This document shows, piece after piece, positions 10,544 to 23,435 of a stretch of 64,000 nucleotides of DNA (its first letter is position 1; every line of letters begins with the position of its first letter). The stretch comes from Cannabis sativa (lineage: Eukaryota; Streptophyta; Magnoliopsida; Rosales; Cannabaceae): assembly GCF_029168945.1 (NCBI RefSeq), contig NC_083601.1:69181595-69245594 (forward strand). Direction: 5' to 3'. The notes under the pieces are model-generated. The model saw only the letters and a list, made by a program, of their open reading frames with translations. It ran no database searches and had not been told where the DNA came from. A program made the position numbers and the translations under genes.

Positions 10544-12435
10544 TGTAGGAAATTATTTTACCAGGATCTTAGATATACTCACAAGTATGTTGTTTAACAT
10601 CTTAAATATAAACTTTCTAAAACGATGAAATAAACACATATAAAGTTTAGGAAACCTTACATTGGGTGCAGCGGAATAATATGACCCCTTCCGTTCATAT
10701 ATCTAGCCCTTGATTCCTTTCTGTAGCAGAGCATTATCAATATCTGAACCTGGATCTCTTTCTCTGAATCTTTGATGCTGAAACTCCTTTGCTGAATGTC
10801 TTTCTTCACGATCTTCCTCACTATGATTGAGGTATCACTTGATGTGTGTGGGCACTACTCATACACTAAGAATTTCATAATTTGTGAGGGAAGAAAGAGA
10901 GAGTGGGTTCGGCCAAAGATAGGGAGAGAGAAGGCTTAGTTTTTTCTGAATGAAAAAGTAGAAAATTTAAGTGTAATTTTCCTGAAGCCTTCACTATCTA
11001 TTTATAGCATTCCACTAGGGTTAGGTTTGAATTATTTGGCATTAAAATAATGAAAATATCAGAGGGAAAAACCCTACAAAAGTGGCCGGCCCTACTTAGT
11101 GGATTTGGGCCTCACTGTTTGCAATTTTGCAGTTTTATCTTTTCTGCATCTGATTTTCTCAAAAATGCCAATTTTCTAATTCAACCATTTAAATGCCAAT
11201 TCTAACTATTTAATAACTATAAATAATTATTAAATAATATTGTCATTTATCATATTTATTAATTGAACCATAAAAAGTATCATAATTAACAAATGTGCCC
11301 CTAAAACTCTTTCTTTACAATTTCGCCCTTACTTAGTGAAAATTTCACAAATAGACATAGTCTAATTTGAGAATTATAATTGATTAATCAAAACCAATTA
11401 CATGAGCCTTACAAGCAATATTATCTCAACTAGTGCGGGGACCATGGGTCTATATAACCGAGCTTCCAATAAGTAGATCAAGAATTTATCACTAAAATTC
11501 ACTAACTTATTAATTCTTCGTTGAATCCACGCATAGAACTTAGAAATGGACTCTCAGTATATAGAATGCTCTATATGTTCCACCATATAGATGCATCATT
11601 AGTTATCCATTGTTATAATCCTAATGTGATCAATGATCCTCTATATGAATGATCTACACTGTAAAGGGATTAGATTACCGTTACACCCTACAATGTATTT
11701 ATTCCTTAAAACACTTGACCCCGTATAAATGATATTTCATCTTATGTGAAATGAGTAGTCCACCATTTTTGTTCGTTTGGTCAAGCTTGAAGGAGATCAT
11801 CCTTTGCTTACTATTTGCCAGATAGAAGCTATAGATTCCATGTTTATGATAGCGCTCCCACTCAATTGTACTACCGTGTTCCCAAAATGTACGTATCACC
11901 CTGACCTAAAAGTAGGCTTAACTAACAAATCAAAGAACACGTATAGCCTCTCAAGATTGAGCCTAACCATATCAGGATTAAGATCATTTGATCTAGGATC
12001 AACTAGGCGATATTGACTTGAATAGATATTACGGTAAGTTTAATAAATCTTAGTCAAAGTTCAATATCGGTCCCTTCCGATGCATACTCCATGCATCCAA
12101 CCTGAGCTTTACTTTAACCAATGCTCTGGAAAGAACATAGCACTTCTCCAAATGCAAGTAAACTCTATTTTAGATTATCATATCAGTAAAACCCTTTGTC
12201 TGATAAATCTAGGAAACTTTATTCAGATAGTCATGTTTACTTTTCAATGTGCTGACGGCACAATAAACAGGATCAAGTATGTGAAAAGGGTTTCAGATGA
12301 ATTCATACATTATGTACATATAATCATGAAATAAATCATGTGAACCATGCAACATTAAATGTTATTTCTGATCTATATTAATAAGTAAATCTCATTACAT
12401 TGAAATGAGTTTTATTTAGGGCATAAAACCCAACA
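10544..12435 (-). repeat. 3' LTR of copia B (LTR type 2)
   Basis: On the minus strand it starts TGTTGGGTTTTATGCCC (12435) and ends with a slightly mutated TTTCCTACA (10544; normally TTCCAACA). A reverse-complement TATA box is at 10998-11006. Frames such as 11777-12016 and 12080-12334 recur in other type 2 LTRs only because the LTRs are related; they have no recognisable product. Confidence 0.9.
10998..11006 (-). promoter_or_regulatory. TATA box in copia B 3' LTR
   Basis: TATAAATAG on the minus strand. The corresponding box of the 5' LTR, which would drive the element, is at 21715-21723. Confidence 0.65.
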
Positions 12436-14430
12436 AACTCCCACTTGCACTAATATAAAACAAAAAGTGCGTTTCAAGTAATCTCAACACCTTGATATAC
12501 AAGTCAAGTGTAGTAGTAGTAAACTGCTTGTAATAGGATCTGAAAGGTTGAATTAACCACAACCTTTCCTCCACTATTACTCTTCCTTAATCACAAAATC
12601 ATTGATAATGTGAAATTCCTCTCTATATGTCCACTCTGTTGGGATACTGGATTTTATACTTTTGGCAACTACTTTTGGTTAATAGGGAAATAACACTAGT
12701 AGTTTAGGCAATTTGAAATGGTGCCAAAAATGTATAGAACTTTTCTTAGACTGAATAAGTACCTTTCCTACAACTTTAACATTCAGTCTCTCTCTGGTGG
12801 ACCTAGAGACTTCATATAGGTTCTTACACTTCTCGAAAATCACTATTCCACCCCCAGAGTAATCACCATCTTATCAGAAAGATTTTCTAGCACAAAGGCA
12901 AATTTCAAAATCTGATATGGTGTAGTCTAAGAGTTTTAAACACACCCTTATAAACTAACATATAGTTCCTCATCTTAATCTTAGGATTTACTTGACTGTC
13001 TTCCAATGTTCTTCTCCTGGATTAATCTAATACCTACACATTACTCCCACTCAACAGCAGGTGTCTGGTCTAACGCATACAAAAGCATGTCTAAGTCCTC
13101 TCACTGTTGATTTAAGAAATTCTTTCATGGCTTTATCTTTTCTGGAATAGTTGAGACTTTTCCTTAGATAAATAAAATCTATGCCTAAGAAGTTGTGAAG
13201 CTTCTATAGATTGCCATTAGAAAGAAAATGCTTCATCATCTTACTAAAGTAAGTTGCTTGCATTAGAGTAAGTAATTACCAGGTATACCATAAGCCATAG
13301 GTTTAGATAAACTCAAACCTATAATACTAGGAATAGGAAGCTTTGTTAAGTCCATTGAATAGACTTATTAACTAAAATTTCCTTTTATGTCCTTGTAATA
13401 GAAAACTTTAGGTTATTCCATGTGAATGGATTAAACCATAGTTCTATTGGCTTTTCTTCTTAGTTTCTTCTCTTGACAATCCATTACTTGTTTAAACTCA
13501 CAATGGATTTTAATCATTAGTGTCTCCCAAGTCATAAGAAGGTGAGTTCCTAGAAACTCTCCCACTACGACAAGGTACCATGAATTATGTCGAAGAAAAC
13601 TAAATGGTATTAACCTCTTTCGTTGTGACAAGACAACAGAGGCATTGGGATCATCATATGTAAGATGATAGAACACTTTTGGAATCAAGAATTAAATATC
13701 TCCTTTATTTGCTACTTGTTTTTCAGACTTAGTCATTTTCTTAGAAAAGTAGTATTTGTTTGAACAAACACTTTCTTATCTATTGACAATGGGATGGTCC
13801 ACCCCTAATCACTTAGAATAGCTAACAAACCATGGTTAACAGTTCTAGCTTTTCTTAAGATTTTGATTAGGTCATCCAAGAGTCTAGTAATGATTTACAT
13901 TAAGTATACAACCATTACATCATTCTGAAATTGTATTACCATAGAAGGAATTAGGCAACGACTAGTAACTAATCATCAATATGCAACTCGAAATTTCTAG
14001 GGAGGTAAGTTTGGATATAATTCAAAAATCAATTTAATGATCTTTGAACTGCATATCTACTAACTATTTCTCCACCCCTATCAGTTCGCAAGATCTTTAA
14101 CCACTTACCTCAATGGTTTTAACCATTGCTAGAAATTAATGAAATTTTTCAAACATTTCAAATTTCTTGCAAAAAGGTATAATCTAGATTTATCGTTTGA
14201 AGAATACAACGAAAAACTCATATCCACCCCTGAATGTACATCCATCTGCGAATGAGATGAACTACTTTCAGTGGATATAGGCATATTAACTCTTTGCAGA
14301 GATTGATCTTGTCAAATCCACTATGAACAAGATACAAATGCCATAGATTAAAAAAATGTGATAGTGTCTTTTGATGACTTAGGTTTACAAAAGAATTCTT
14401 AGAATAGTCCAAGTGGATCCTGGTCATAGA
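12436..14430 (-). pseudogene. Copia B pol remnant (GAG-pre-integrase, integrase, RNase H)
   Basis: The minus strand shows decayed copia Pol in the usual order. At 14427-14218 a 69-residue frame contains NLWHLYLVHSGFDKIN, like the LWHxRLGH motif of the GAG-pre-integrase domain. At 14097-14070 KILRTDRGGE is the integrase block with the second catalytic Asp. At about 13130-12800, VRPDTCC then NPGEEHWKTVK and DYTISDFEIC recall the copia RNase H region (RPDxxYAVG, NPGxxHWxAVK, GYTDSDF). Stops interrupt it throughout. Next to the LTR, AAGTGGGAGTT is the polypurine tract. The 85-residue frame 13431-13688 lies between these motifs and I cannot align it with confidence. Confidence 0.75.
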
Positions 14431-15298
14431 ATACCTAACTCATATTCCATACAGTTTGAATCCATTAACAAAAGATGGATATTAAACACTTGAGAAAGTG
14501 TAACTGTATTGTATCTGGAATTAGAAATATAAGAAAATTTCTATTTGGAATCTAAAATTAAAGTCAAAGACTTAAAATTTATACCAAATATAATGAGTAA
14601 TTCTATCTTGGACCACCACTACTAATTTAATTCTAAGTCTGATTTTCCCATACAAGCAGGAGATTTCTAAGATTGAGGATTTATATCAATTGGGAATAGA
14701 ATTTTGGGATTATAATCATATGCATCATTTAATTTCTTAAGAGAAAATATAATGACATGAAATGATTTATAGACCATTCATCCAATGATATGTTTTGAAG
14801 CTAATTCGAAATGAATAAGCTAAGAGGAATTAGGATAATTTCGTTTATAAATAAGAATCCAACGATGCTTCGATAAGCGAAAGACAAAGTAATCTTATTT
14901 ATGTAATCTTCTTGTTTCATATTGTAAAAATACTAGTCTAAGGTGTCATCAATTGATGAACAGCTAGATGTTGCATATACAATATTTATCTTTCGAGATC
15001 TTACACTATTATGTATGTCTAATGGTGAAAATCCATTAGGGATTTATCTCATTAGATAAACAAACATGTTAGACCAACAATGAAGATTCGAAATTAAACT
15101 ACAATTTAATAACAGAAATTAACATGGTTCAATATAAATTCATACACAATTCAGAAATTATTAAACATATAGCAAGTAGGAATGACCAGTGAAAATACTA
15201 AAACATACAATCCTAAATAATTTCCAAGGTTTTCAACAAACTGATACAGTGTCCCGGTAGGCGAGAGTCAAAGTACCATTCATTGAATAGAGTTGTCA
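14431..15298 (-). other. Copia B non-coding stretch where gag/protease should be
   Basis: In the element's sense this lies between the pre-gag module and the pol remnant. Copies with gag carry it at this place; here I see no gag motif, no zinc knuckle and no protease DTG/DSG. One pre-gag motif (minus-strand TGACTCTCGCCTACCGGGAC) is at 15251-15270. The same sequence without gag recurs in copia E. Confidence 0.65.
15294..15298. repeat. Target duplication of solo LTR, left (TGTCA)
   Basis: TGTCA here is repeated exactly at 17543-17547, flanking the LTR at 15299-17542. With no internal sequence between, this shows a solo LTR left by recombination between two LTRs of one inserted element. Confidence 0.9.
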
Positions 15299-17542
15299 TG
15301 TAAAGCCCGCTTAGTTAATTTGGAAATTAGCAGTTATTTATGTTAATCAGGAAATTATTTATAGCTATTTAAATAATTTATCATTGTTATTTATGGAATT
15401 CAGATATGCATAATTATGTCATCAGCAGTTTTATATTTCGCATTTCCGGTGTCCGGTATTTTGGAACTCGGCGTTTGGCTCAGTAGAAATCACAACTTAG
15501 TATGTTAGTATTTTGGGGACGGGTTTTAGACATTGGGAATGTCGGGAATGGCCGGGAATTTAGAATGTCCCAAAAATACCCCTTTAGTATGATTTTCATG
15601 ATTTTATGGTGGAGGGGCAAAATGGTCTTTTTGCCCCATTAGTGTTTTGTCTTTTATGAGTTTATTAAATGAAATAAATGTTTATTTATTTAATTGCTTT
15701 TGGCTGAAATGGGTTTAATAAAATGGCATTTTCTTCATTTCTTTCATTTTTCCAACACTTAGTCATTTTGAAAAGAAAATTCCAAAAATAGAAAAAAGCT
15801 CTCTCTCTCTCTTTTCCTCTCTTTTCGGCTGAGCTTGGGGGTTCAAAGCTGGGATTTTTGGTTGTTGAATTCAAGTCATTTTAGCAAGATCAAAGTGTAT
15901 TTTCTTTAAGGTAATTCTTGACTTTAATCTCTTACTTGTTTTTCTTGAAAAAATGATGAAAATGGGTGAAAATGCATGTAGTTTTGGATGTTGTTTGGCT
16001 GCTGTGTTTTGTGATTATTTTGTGTGATTCAAGCATGTTAAATTGATAGGAATTAAGCTATGTAGAAGCATGTAGGTTAGATTGTTAAGCTTGTAGTTGT
16101 TATGTGAAAAAGGTATGAATTTTGGAAGGAAAATGTTGTGATTATGTTCTGTGTTGTTGCTGCTGTTCTTGTTAGTTTGCAGAGGTGATTTTATGCTTAG
16201 TTTTGTTGAATTAAGTTGGTTTGCATGCTTGATTAGGTGGGTTGCTCAAGCTTGAGTTTGGAACTCAAAGCTTGAGCTCCAATGGCAAATTTTGTATTTG
16301 TGGTTTCTGGGTAGGTTTGTTGCCTTGGATTTGTTCTTTAGGGTATTTAGAACAGGTCTGGAAAGTTTGGGACCAATTGGGGTCGAATTGGTCAAGTTAT
16401 GAGATTTTATGGTTGCTGCCTGCGAGGAACCGGAATTCCGGTTGAGCATCCGGAATTCCGGATGGGGGTTCAGAATTTCCCAGAACCGGAATTCCGGTTG
16501 GGCAACCGGTCTGCCGGTTGGGGATTTTTCAGAACCCTAGTTTTCCTCGTTTTTGGGTTTTTAGGGGTATTGCCATGCTTTTTATCGATAGGGAAACTTT
16601 TAGTTTCAAGTTTTAGTCCCCGGGAAGTGATTTAGCGTGTCACTTATAGCGTTGTGATTTTTATGGTTTAGGAGCCGATGTCCGCCGTTCGGCTTCGGTT
16701 CCGGTCGGGTTGACCGCACACCGAAATCGGAATCCGGGTAAGATTAGTATAATAGTATGCATATGTAGATTACATGTTTAGCGTGCATGTAGGAAGCCTG
16801 CTAGATTACATTAGATATGTATTTAGGCTTCGAACCACCCAACCCTGTCACGTCGGTACGGTGGAGTATGACCAGCGGCGGAGTATGACCGGTTCGACCG
16901 ATCAGCCGACACTTGGTTGGTGGTTCGGTCTTATTGACCTATCCCGTCGGTACAGGCCGGAGTATGACCGACGGCGGAGTATGACCGGTTCGACCGATCA
17001 GGAGGATACTTGTCAATAGTACCGTCCCCTGAACGTTCAAAACTCAGTACCATGTTGGACATGGCAGTAGTTCTCAGTACCATGTTGGACATGGCAGTAG
17101 CGGGACTCAGTATCGTGTTGGACACGGCAGTCAGTTTTATGTATGATATTAGTATGCTTTTCTTACTGAGTCTGTCGACTCACAGTTTACGTTCATGTGT
17201 AGGTAAAAGCAAGGCTGTAGCTGATGGACCGTGACCGAGCATTTGAGATTGTACATGTCGGGGCGGTTAGGCCTGGAGCGTACGATCCTCGGGACAGCAG
17301 GGCTGAGATTTTGTAACTGTCGTTAGACGACTTTATTTTGATGTAAAAGTTGAACAGTAAAAACGTTTGTAAATATTTTTATAAATCGGGATCCCGAGAC
17401 TTTTTGCAAAATGGTTTATAAGTTTAATGAAAAAGCAAAATTTTAATTAATCACGTTTTTCCATAAACCTCGTTGATTAGCAACGAGCTGCACAGTACGT
17501 TTAAAAATCACGTAATACGCCTAAAATAGTTAGGGTGTTACA
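15299..17542 (+). mobile_element. Solo LTR of a Tekay (G2/G3-type) element
   Basis: 2,244 bases from TGTAAAGCCCGC to GGGTGTTACA, aligned along its length to the G3 LTRs and flanked by TGTCA on both sides. It holds the palindromes CCGGAATTCCGG (16428-16499), two copies of the GTACAGG..GACCGATCAG-type minisatellite (about 16850-17005), three ACCATGT-TGG-ACATGG-type hairpins (17043-17130), and the CTCGTTG/CAACGAG hairpin (17469-17487). Frames 16242-16445, 16774-17019 and 17010-17234 are repeat-driven and not genes. Confidence 0.92.
16428..16519. repeat. Cluster of CCGGAATTCCGG palindromes in solo LTR
   Basis: AACCGGAATTCCGGTT (16428-16443), CATCCGGAATTCCGGATG (16447-16464) and AACCGGAATTCCGGTT (16484-16499) are perfect palindromes. 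AACCGG-TCTG-CCGGTT follows at 16504-16519. The cluster recurs in both G3 LTRs. Confidence 0.85.
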
Positions 17543-17547
17543 TGTCA

Positions 17548-20500
17548 GCTCATCTAAAATAGAAACCATTCTAGCAACCTTTTATTCGATCAAAATAAGA
17601 ATCCAACGTTGTCCCGGTAGGCGAGAATCAAGGGTATTCTGATTTTATGAGCTTCCACCATTGTTTTATGTTTTATAAGTTTATCTCTAAGTAGTCACCG
17701 TAGGGGAGAGTCTAATAGAGACGAAAACTTACAAAACACTTATCAAAGGAGATCTTACTGTGTTAAATGCGTTCAACGAATAACCATCCATAGGGGGACG
17801 AAGTCTAGCGTCTCGAGGTTATATTGAAAACATTTAACTTTTGTAAGACCAACAATGGAGATCGAATATCTTAATAATAATCAAGCTCATTATTTAAAGT
17901 GAGTTGTATTTTCTTTGATTCTCTTTATTTAATCTATTTATTTTAAATATATATTTATTTAAAATTTTCAATTTAGAATGAAAAAGTCTAAATATAAATT
18001 TTAATTTAATATTTATAAATTTTACTTAGATGGATATGAAAATAACATGTATTTCTTCCATCTTAGTAATAATTTCTAATAAATATTTTATAAAATATTC
18101 AATTTAAGTTGTTACAAAATTAATTTAAATTAATTTACAACTCAAACTTAATTTTCTATAAATATATACTGCATTTCGAAAAATTTAAGTATTTAAGAAT
18201 ACAATTTTCGAAAATGCATGTAAAAATAAATCCTGGAAAAATTATTCTAATTTAATGTTGGCCAAAATTAATTAATAAAATTAATTTACAACAAAAATAT
18301 AATTTTCCTATTTAATTAAATATATAGGAAAATTTTCAAATATTTAAGTATGATGATGAAAATCAACTTAAATATTAATTTTCTATTTAATTAAATACAC
18401 TAGAAAAATACTTCAAGCAAAAATATCATCTATTGAGATTTTCCTTTGACTTATTAATTCAATTTCTAATAATATACTTTAATTCAATTTATTTTAAATT
18501 AATCAATAAATGAAAAAAATCATTGATTTAAGTTGATCCAAGAATTAATTAAAATAAATAATTAATTTACAACTTAATCTATTTTCCAAATAAAATTTGA
18601 AATTCCAGCATTTAAGAAATGCAATTTCGAAATGATTAATAAAATAAAGAAAAAAAAATATTTTACTTCATTTATTTAAGTAATCATTAAATGAAAAAAA
18701 ATCATTGATTTTAGTTGGTCCAAAATTAAAATAAATAATTTACAACTTTAATCTATTTTTCAAATAAAATTCGAAATTCCAGCATTACAGAAATGTAATT
18801 TCGAAATTTGATTAATAAAATAAAGAAAAAATATATTTTGAAAATTATTTAAGTTTAGTTGAAAAAATAAATTTCAACTAAAAATAATTTTCTATTTAAT
18901 TAAGTGTCATGAAAAAGAAATATTTAAGTATCATGATGAAAATCAACTTAGATATTTAATTTTCAAATTAATTAAATGTATTAAATTCAAGAAATAAATA
19001 ATTAAGTGTAGAGAAGGCTTAATTATTAATCTCTAGTTTAATACTAGGAAAAAATATACTTAAAATAAATTGTACCAAAATTAATTATTTAAATAATTAA
19101 TTTCACAATGCATAATATTTTCCTATTTAATATTAGAAATAATAAGTAGTCTAGAAATAACTATCTAGAAAATATCTTATTTGACTAAGTATCTTTTCCA
19201 CAAAATTTGAAAAAATATCTAATTTAAGTTGTATTAGAAAAAATCTAGAACTTAAATATTTTCAAATTTAAATTTAATTAAATATCAAAAATTAAGTTGT
19301 AACCACTTAATTTAAAAATATTCCATTTTAAGTTAATATTGGAAAAGATATTAACTTAAAAAAAATATCTAAAATATTCCATTTTAAGTTAATATTTGAA
19401 AAGATATTAACTTAAAAAATATCTAAAGAATCTTAATAACCAATGCCTAAAATTCCTCAACTTAATTTTGAAATTTTAAATCCAAAAAATATTCAGATTT
19501 AAGTTGGTTAGTTGTAGATAACTAAATATCAACTTAAATAGGAATATTTAATGAAAAATTTAAATTAAGCTTCAGAAAGAATCTAGATGGTTATAATTCT
19601 ATATTTAATTAAATACAAGAAAATACATATAGTTTAGCTTAGAATAAAAAATTCTTTAAACTATAATTTTCTTAAATTAATTTCAAAATAAATGAAATTA
19701 ATTATGTTGCTAATCAATTTATTAGGTTAAACTAGTTTAATTAACCTAGTACAGTTATTCAAATGAAGCAAATGGGCCTTCACAATTGGGGTGGTTCATG
19801 TGAGGGGGTGTTGGGTTCAGTATGTCGTACCCACTACTATGGCTCCCAACTCTCACACAAGGCCCAAAAGAGAGGAATTTAACCTTAAAATGAACAACTA
19901 TTATTAATTGAATAGGCCCAAAAACTAAATGGGCCTAAATAAAATCTATCACGAACTATGATAATTTATTTTGCAACATCAACCTATATGCATCTATAAT
20001 GAAATTAAACACATAGGCTCACACAGGCACACTGTGGATGGGTCCTATCATGTTGCTAGGTCATACACAGATGAAAGAAGATTGTAAATATACCTGTTAC
20101 AAATTATTAACTTGACCAAGGGAGCCATCAGATCATTAGATCTGGCAATAAGTAACCATGGCTATTTGCAATCAAGTAATAATAGGTTTTAAAAACTTAC
20201 ACACAAGCTAAAACACATACTCCTGCAACAAGGTTAGTTGGATAGTTGGATGTAGGATTTATTTAATTTTAAATTAAATAATTAATTTCGAAAATAATTA
20301 ATTAAATAAAAAAAAAAATTTTGAAAATTAAAAAAAAAATTCAAAATTCAAATTTTTTTTAAAAAAATTAAAATTAAACCTACAATTTTGAAAAATTAGG
20401 TTTCAACCAACCTAAATATCATTTCAAAATTTGCTAACTACTTTTAAAATTTAAATGTTATTTTATAAAAATTAAATAAAAAATTAAAAAAGATAAATGA

Positions 20501-21240
20501 ATATCTTTTTCAGATTTTAAATATAATTTAAATAAATAAAATAACAAAATTTAAAAGTTAGCAAAATATCTTACACCTTTTTCAAATTACATGATTATAG
20601 TTATCTTATTTTAAATTTAAATAAGGTCAAATTATTTAAAAAAAAGATTTAATTTAAAATATTTTAAATTTGACCTTAAATTTAAAAATAAGATAAGATA
20701 TAATCAAATTAAAAAATAAGATAGATTATTAAGCAAAAAAAAAAAAATAGATACTAACTATTTTTAAATTCAAATTACACTAATATCTTGAATTAAATTT
20801 AAAAAATATTAAATTAATTCAAAATGATAATTAAAATTGAATTAGGAATAGTAATAGTATAAATACAGAACTACACAAAAAATCGGAAGTTAATTCCATG
20901 AAAAAGCATGAAAAAACGAAGAAAAACGAAACAATTGTGAGCCGTACGGACAGTTTTCGCGATCGCAGGAAAATTTCAGCACAACTCCGTTTTTTTCGAA
21001 TCTTCAAATAATCATAACTAATTCAAATTAAATCGAAATTGAGTTCTGTAAAAAAGTAACTTGCTTAATTTTTTCCATACTATCCAATAAAAATAATTCC
21101 AGAAATAGATATTCAATTATTTTTAACAAAAATTTACAAACACCAATCAATCATCAAATAACACTCAATACAACATGATACCATCCAAAAACAAACAAAC
21201 AATCGTTTTAAAGTCCAAATTTCTTGCAAGTAAATCAATT
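17548..21240 (-). other. Leader of copia B
   Basis: AT-rich non-coding sequence of about 3.7 kb, read right to left from the primer site. It has the second pre-gag motif (minus strand, near 17610-17630), short hairpin remnants (ACCGTAGGGG near 17697), and the conserved foldable block at 19774-19865. At the place of the A/D hairpin island (about 20930-20975) only CTGTCCGTAC and a GCGATCGC palindrome remain. No coding frame of note. Confidence 0.72.
19774..19865 (-). other. Conserved foldable leader block, copia B copy
   Basis: Reverse-complement counterpart of 7886-7977 with the same outer arms GGGCCTT/AAGGCCC, the TGTGAG/CTCACA pair and the TGGGT/ACCCA-type pair. The flanks are diverged AT-rich sequence. 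Confidence 0.75.
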
Positions 21241-21241
21241 A

Positions 21242-21258
21242 CCATGGCTCTGAGGCCA
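21242..21258 (-). other. Primer binding site of copia B
   Basis: Minus strand TGGCCTCAGAGCCATGG, identical to the copia A site, two bases from the 5' LTR end at 21261. Confidence 0.85.
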
Positions 21259-21260
21259 GT

Positions 21261-23152
21261 TGTTGGAAATTATTTTACCAGGATCTTAGATCTACTCACA
21301 AGTATGTTGTTTAACACCCTAAATATGAACTTTCTAAAACGATGAAATAAACACATATAAAGTTTAGGAAACCTTACATTGGGTGCAGCGGAATAATATG
21401 ACTCCTTCCGTTCAGATATCTAGCCCTTGATTGCTTTCTGTAGCAGAGCATTATCAATATCTGAACCTGGATCTCTTTCTCTCAATCTTTGATGCTGAAA
21501 CTCCTTTGCTGAATGTCTTTGTTCACGATCTTCCTCACTATGATTGAGGTATCACTCGCTGTGTGTGGGCACTACTCATACACTAAGAATTTCGAAATTT
21601 GAGAGGGAAGAAAGAGAGAGTGGGTTCGGCCAAAGATAGGGAGAGAGAAGGCTTAGTTTTTTCTGAATGAAAAAGTATAAAATTTAAGTGTAATTTTCCT
21701 AAAGCCTTCACTATCTATTTATAGCATTCCACTAGGGTTAGGTTTGAATTATTTGGCATTAGAATAATGAAAATATCAAAGGGAAAAACCCTACAAAAGT
21801 GGTCGGCCCTACTTAGTGGATTTGGGCCTCACTTTTTGCAATTTTTTTGTTTTATCTTTTCTGCATCTGATTTTCTCAAAAACGCCAATTTTCTAATTCA
21901 ACCATTTAAATGCCAATTCTAGCTATTTAATAACTATAAATAATTATTAAATAATATTTTCATTTATCATATTTATTAATTGAACAATACAAAGTATCAT
22001 AATTAACAAATATGCCCCTAAAACTCTTTCTTTAAAATTTCGCCCTTACTTAGTGAAAATTTTACAAATAGACATAGTCTAATTTGAGAATTATAATTGA
22101 TTAATCAAAACCAATTACATGAGTCTTACAAGCAATATTATCTCAACTAGTGCGGGGACCATGGGTCTATATAACCGAGCTTCCAATAAGTAGATTAAGA
22201 ATTTATCACTAAAATTCACTAACTTATTAATTCTTCGTTGAATCCGCGTATAGAACTTAGAATTGCACTCTCAGTATATAGAATGCTCTATATGTTCCAC
22301 CATATAGATGCATCATTAGTTATCCGTTGTTATAATCCTAATGTGATCAATGATCCTGTATATGAATGATCTACACTGTAAAGGGATTAGATTACCGTTA
22401 CACCCTACAATGTATTTATTCCTTAAAACACTTGACCCCGTATAAATGATATTTCAGCTTATGTGAAATGAGTACTCCACCATTTATGTTCGTTTGGTCA
22501 AGCTCGAAGGAGATCATCCTTTGCTTACTATTCGCCAGATAGAAGCTATAGATTCCATGTTTATGATAGCGCTCCCACTAAATTGCACTACCATGTTCCC
22601 AAAATGTACGTATCACCCTGACCTCAAAGTAGGCTTAACTAACAAATCAAAGAACACGTATAGCCTCTCGAGATTGGGCCTAATCATATCAGGATTAAGA
22701 TCATTTGATCTAGGATCAACTAGGCGATATTGACTTGAATAGATATTACGGTAAGTTTAATAAATCTAAGTCAAAGTTCAATATCGGTCCCTTCCGATGA
22801 ATACTCCATGCATCCAACCTGAGCTTTACTTTAACCAATGCTCTGGAAAGAACATAGCACTTCTCCAAATGCAAGTAAACTCTGTTGTAGATTATCATAT
22901 GAGTAAAACCCTATGTCTGATAAATCTAGGAAACTTTATTCACATAGTCATGTTTACTTTCCAATGTGTTGACGGCACAATAAACAGGATCAAGTATGTG
23001 AAAAGGGTTTCAGATAAATTCATACATTATGTACATATAATCATGAAATAAATCATGTGAACCATGCAACATTAAATGTTATTTCTGATCTATATTAATA
23101 AGTAAATCTGATTATATTGAAATGAGTTTTATTTAGGGCATAAAACCCAACA
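21261..23152 (-). repeat. 5' LTR of copia B (LTR type 2)
   Basis: 1,892 bases, the same length as its partner at 10544-12435 and differing from it at scattered sites only. Minus-strand ends are TGTTGGGTTTTATGCCC (23152) and TTTCCAACA (21261). The TATA box is at 21715-21723 on the minus strand. Beyond 23152 the copia A LTR resumes. Confidence 0.92.
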
Positions 23153-23435
23153 CCCACACATAGCAAGCAGTAACTCATTCATAGATTGGAAGACTGTGAA
23201 GGATCAAACTTGAAGAAGAAGGACATTCGGGCTCAGATCTTGATTATACTCTGCTACAGAAAGGATACAAGGGTTAGAGATCTGAGCGGAAGGAGACATT
23301 AATTCCGCTACATCAATGTAAGGTTTTCTTAACTTTATATATGTTTATTTTATCGTTTGAGAAAGTTCATATTTAGGGTGTTTAAACAACATACTTGTGA
23401 GTAGATCTAAGATCCTGGTAAAATAAATTCCAACA
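23153..23435 (+). repeat. Copia A 3' LTR, last piece
   Basis: It continues the LTR interrupted at 10543 (CCCACACATAGCAAGCAG onward), matching 5998-6282 of the 5' LTR and ending TTCCAACA. The target duplication ATAGG follows at 23436-23440. Confidence 0.9.

Larger units (their letters stand above)
10544..23152 (-). mobile_element. Copia B (minus strand), inside copia A 3' LTR
   Basis: A complete-ended element read right to left: 5' LTR 21261-23152, primer site 21242-21258, leader, decayed pol, polypurine tract at 12436-12447, 3' LTR 10544-12435. Both LTRs are 1,892 bases. I find no gag between the pre-gag module and the pol remnant. A Tekay solo LTR (15299-17542) splits its leader/pol junction. 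Its target duplication is CCCAA/CCCAC (one mismatch). It shares its internal sequence closely with copia E. Confidence 0.88.
4389..23435 (+). mobile_element. Copia A (Angela/BARE-like), nested and internally deleted
   Basis: It inserted in plus orientation into G1. Parts in order: 5' LTR 4389-6282, primer site, a 3.8 kb leader, the first part of gag, and then an abrupt jump at about 10459 into the middle of its own 3' LTR. That LTR is split by copia B (10544-23152) and ends at 23435. All of pol, the rest of gag and the first part of the 3' LTR are deleted. Matching ATAGG duplications flank it. The Angela/BARE assignment rests on LTR start and end sequence, LTR length near 1.9 kb, the primer site and the long leader. 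Confidence 0.88.

Noticed and set aside
11777..12334. Frames repeated at 22494-23051 and 60123-60377 that look conserved
   Set aside because: They lie inside type 2 LTRs, so their repetition reflects LTR copying. They read antisense to the element and contain no recognisable motif.
13431..13688. 85-residue minus-strand frame (and its copy at 61434-61712) as an extra gene such as an envelope-like product
   Set aside because: It lies between copia integrase and RNase H remnants in the pol order, has no signal peptide or membrane segment, and starts at no conserved site. Decayed pol is the more likely explanation.
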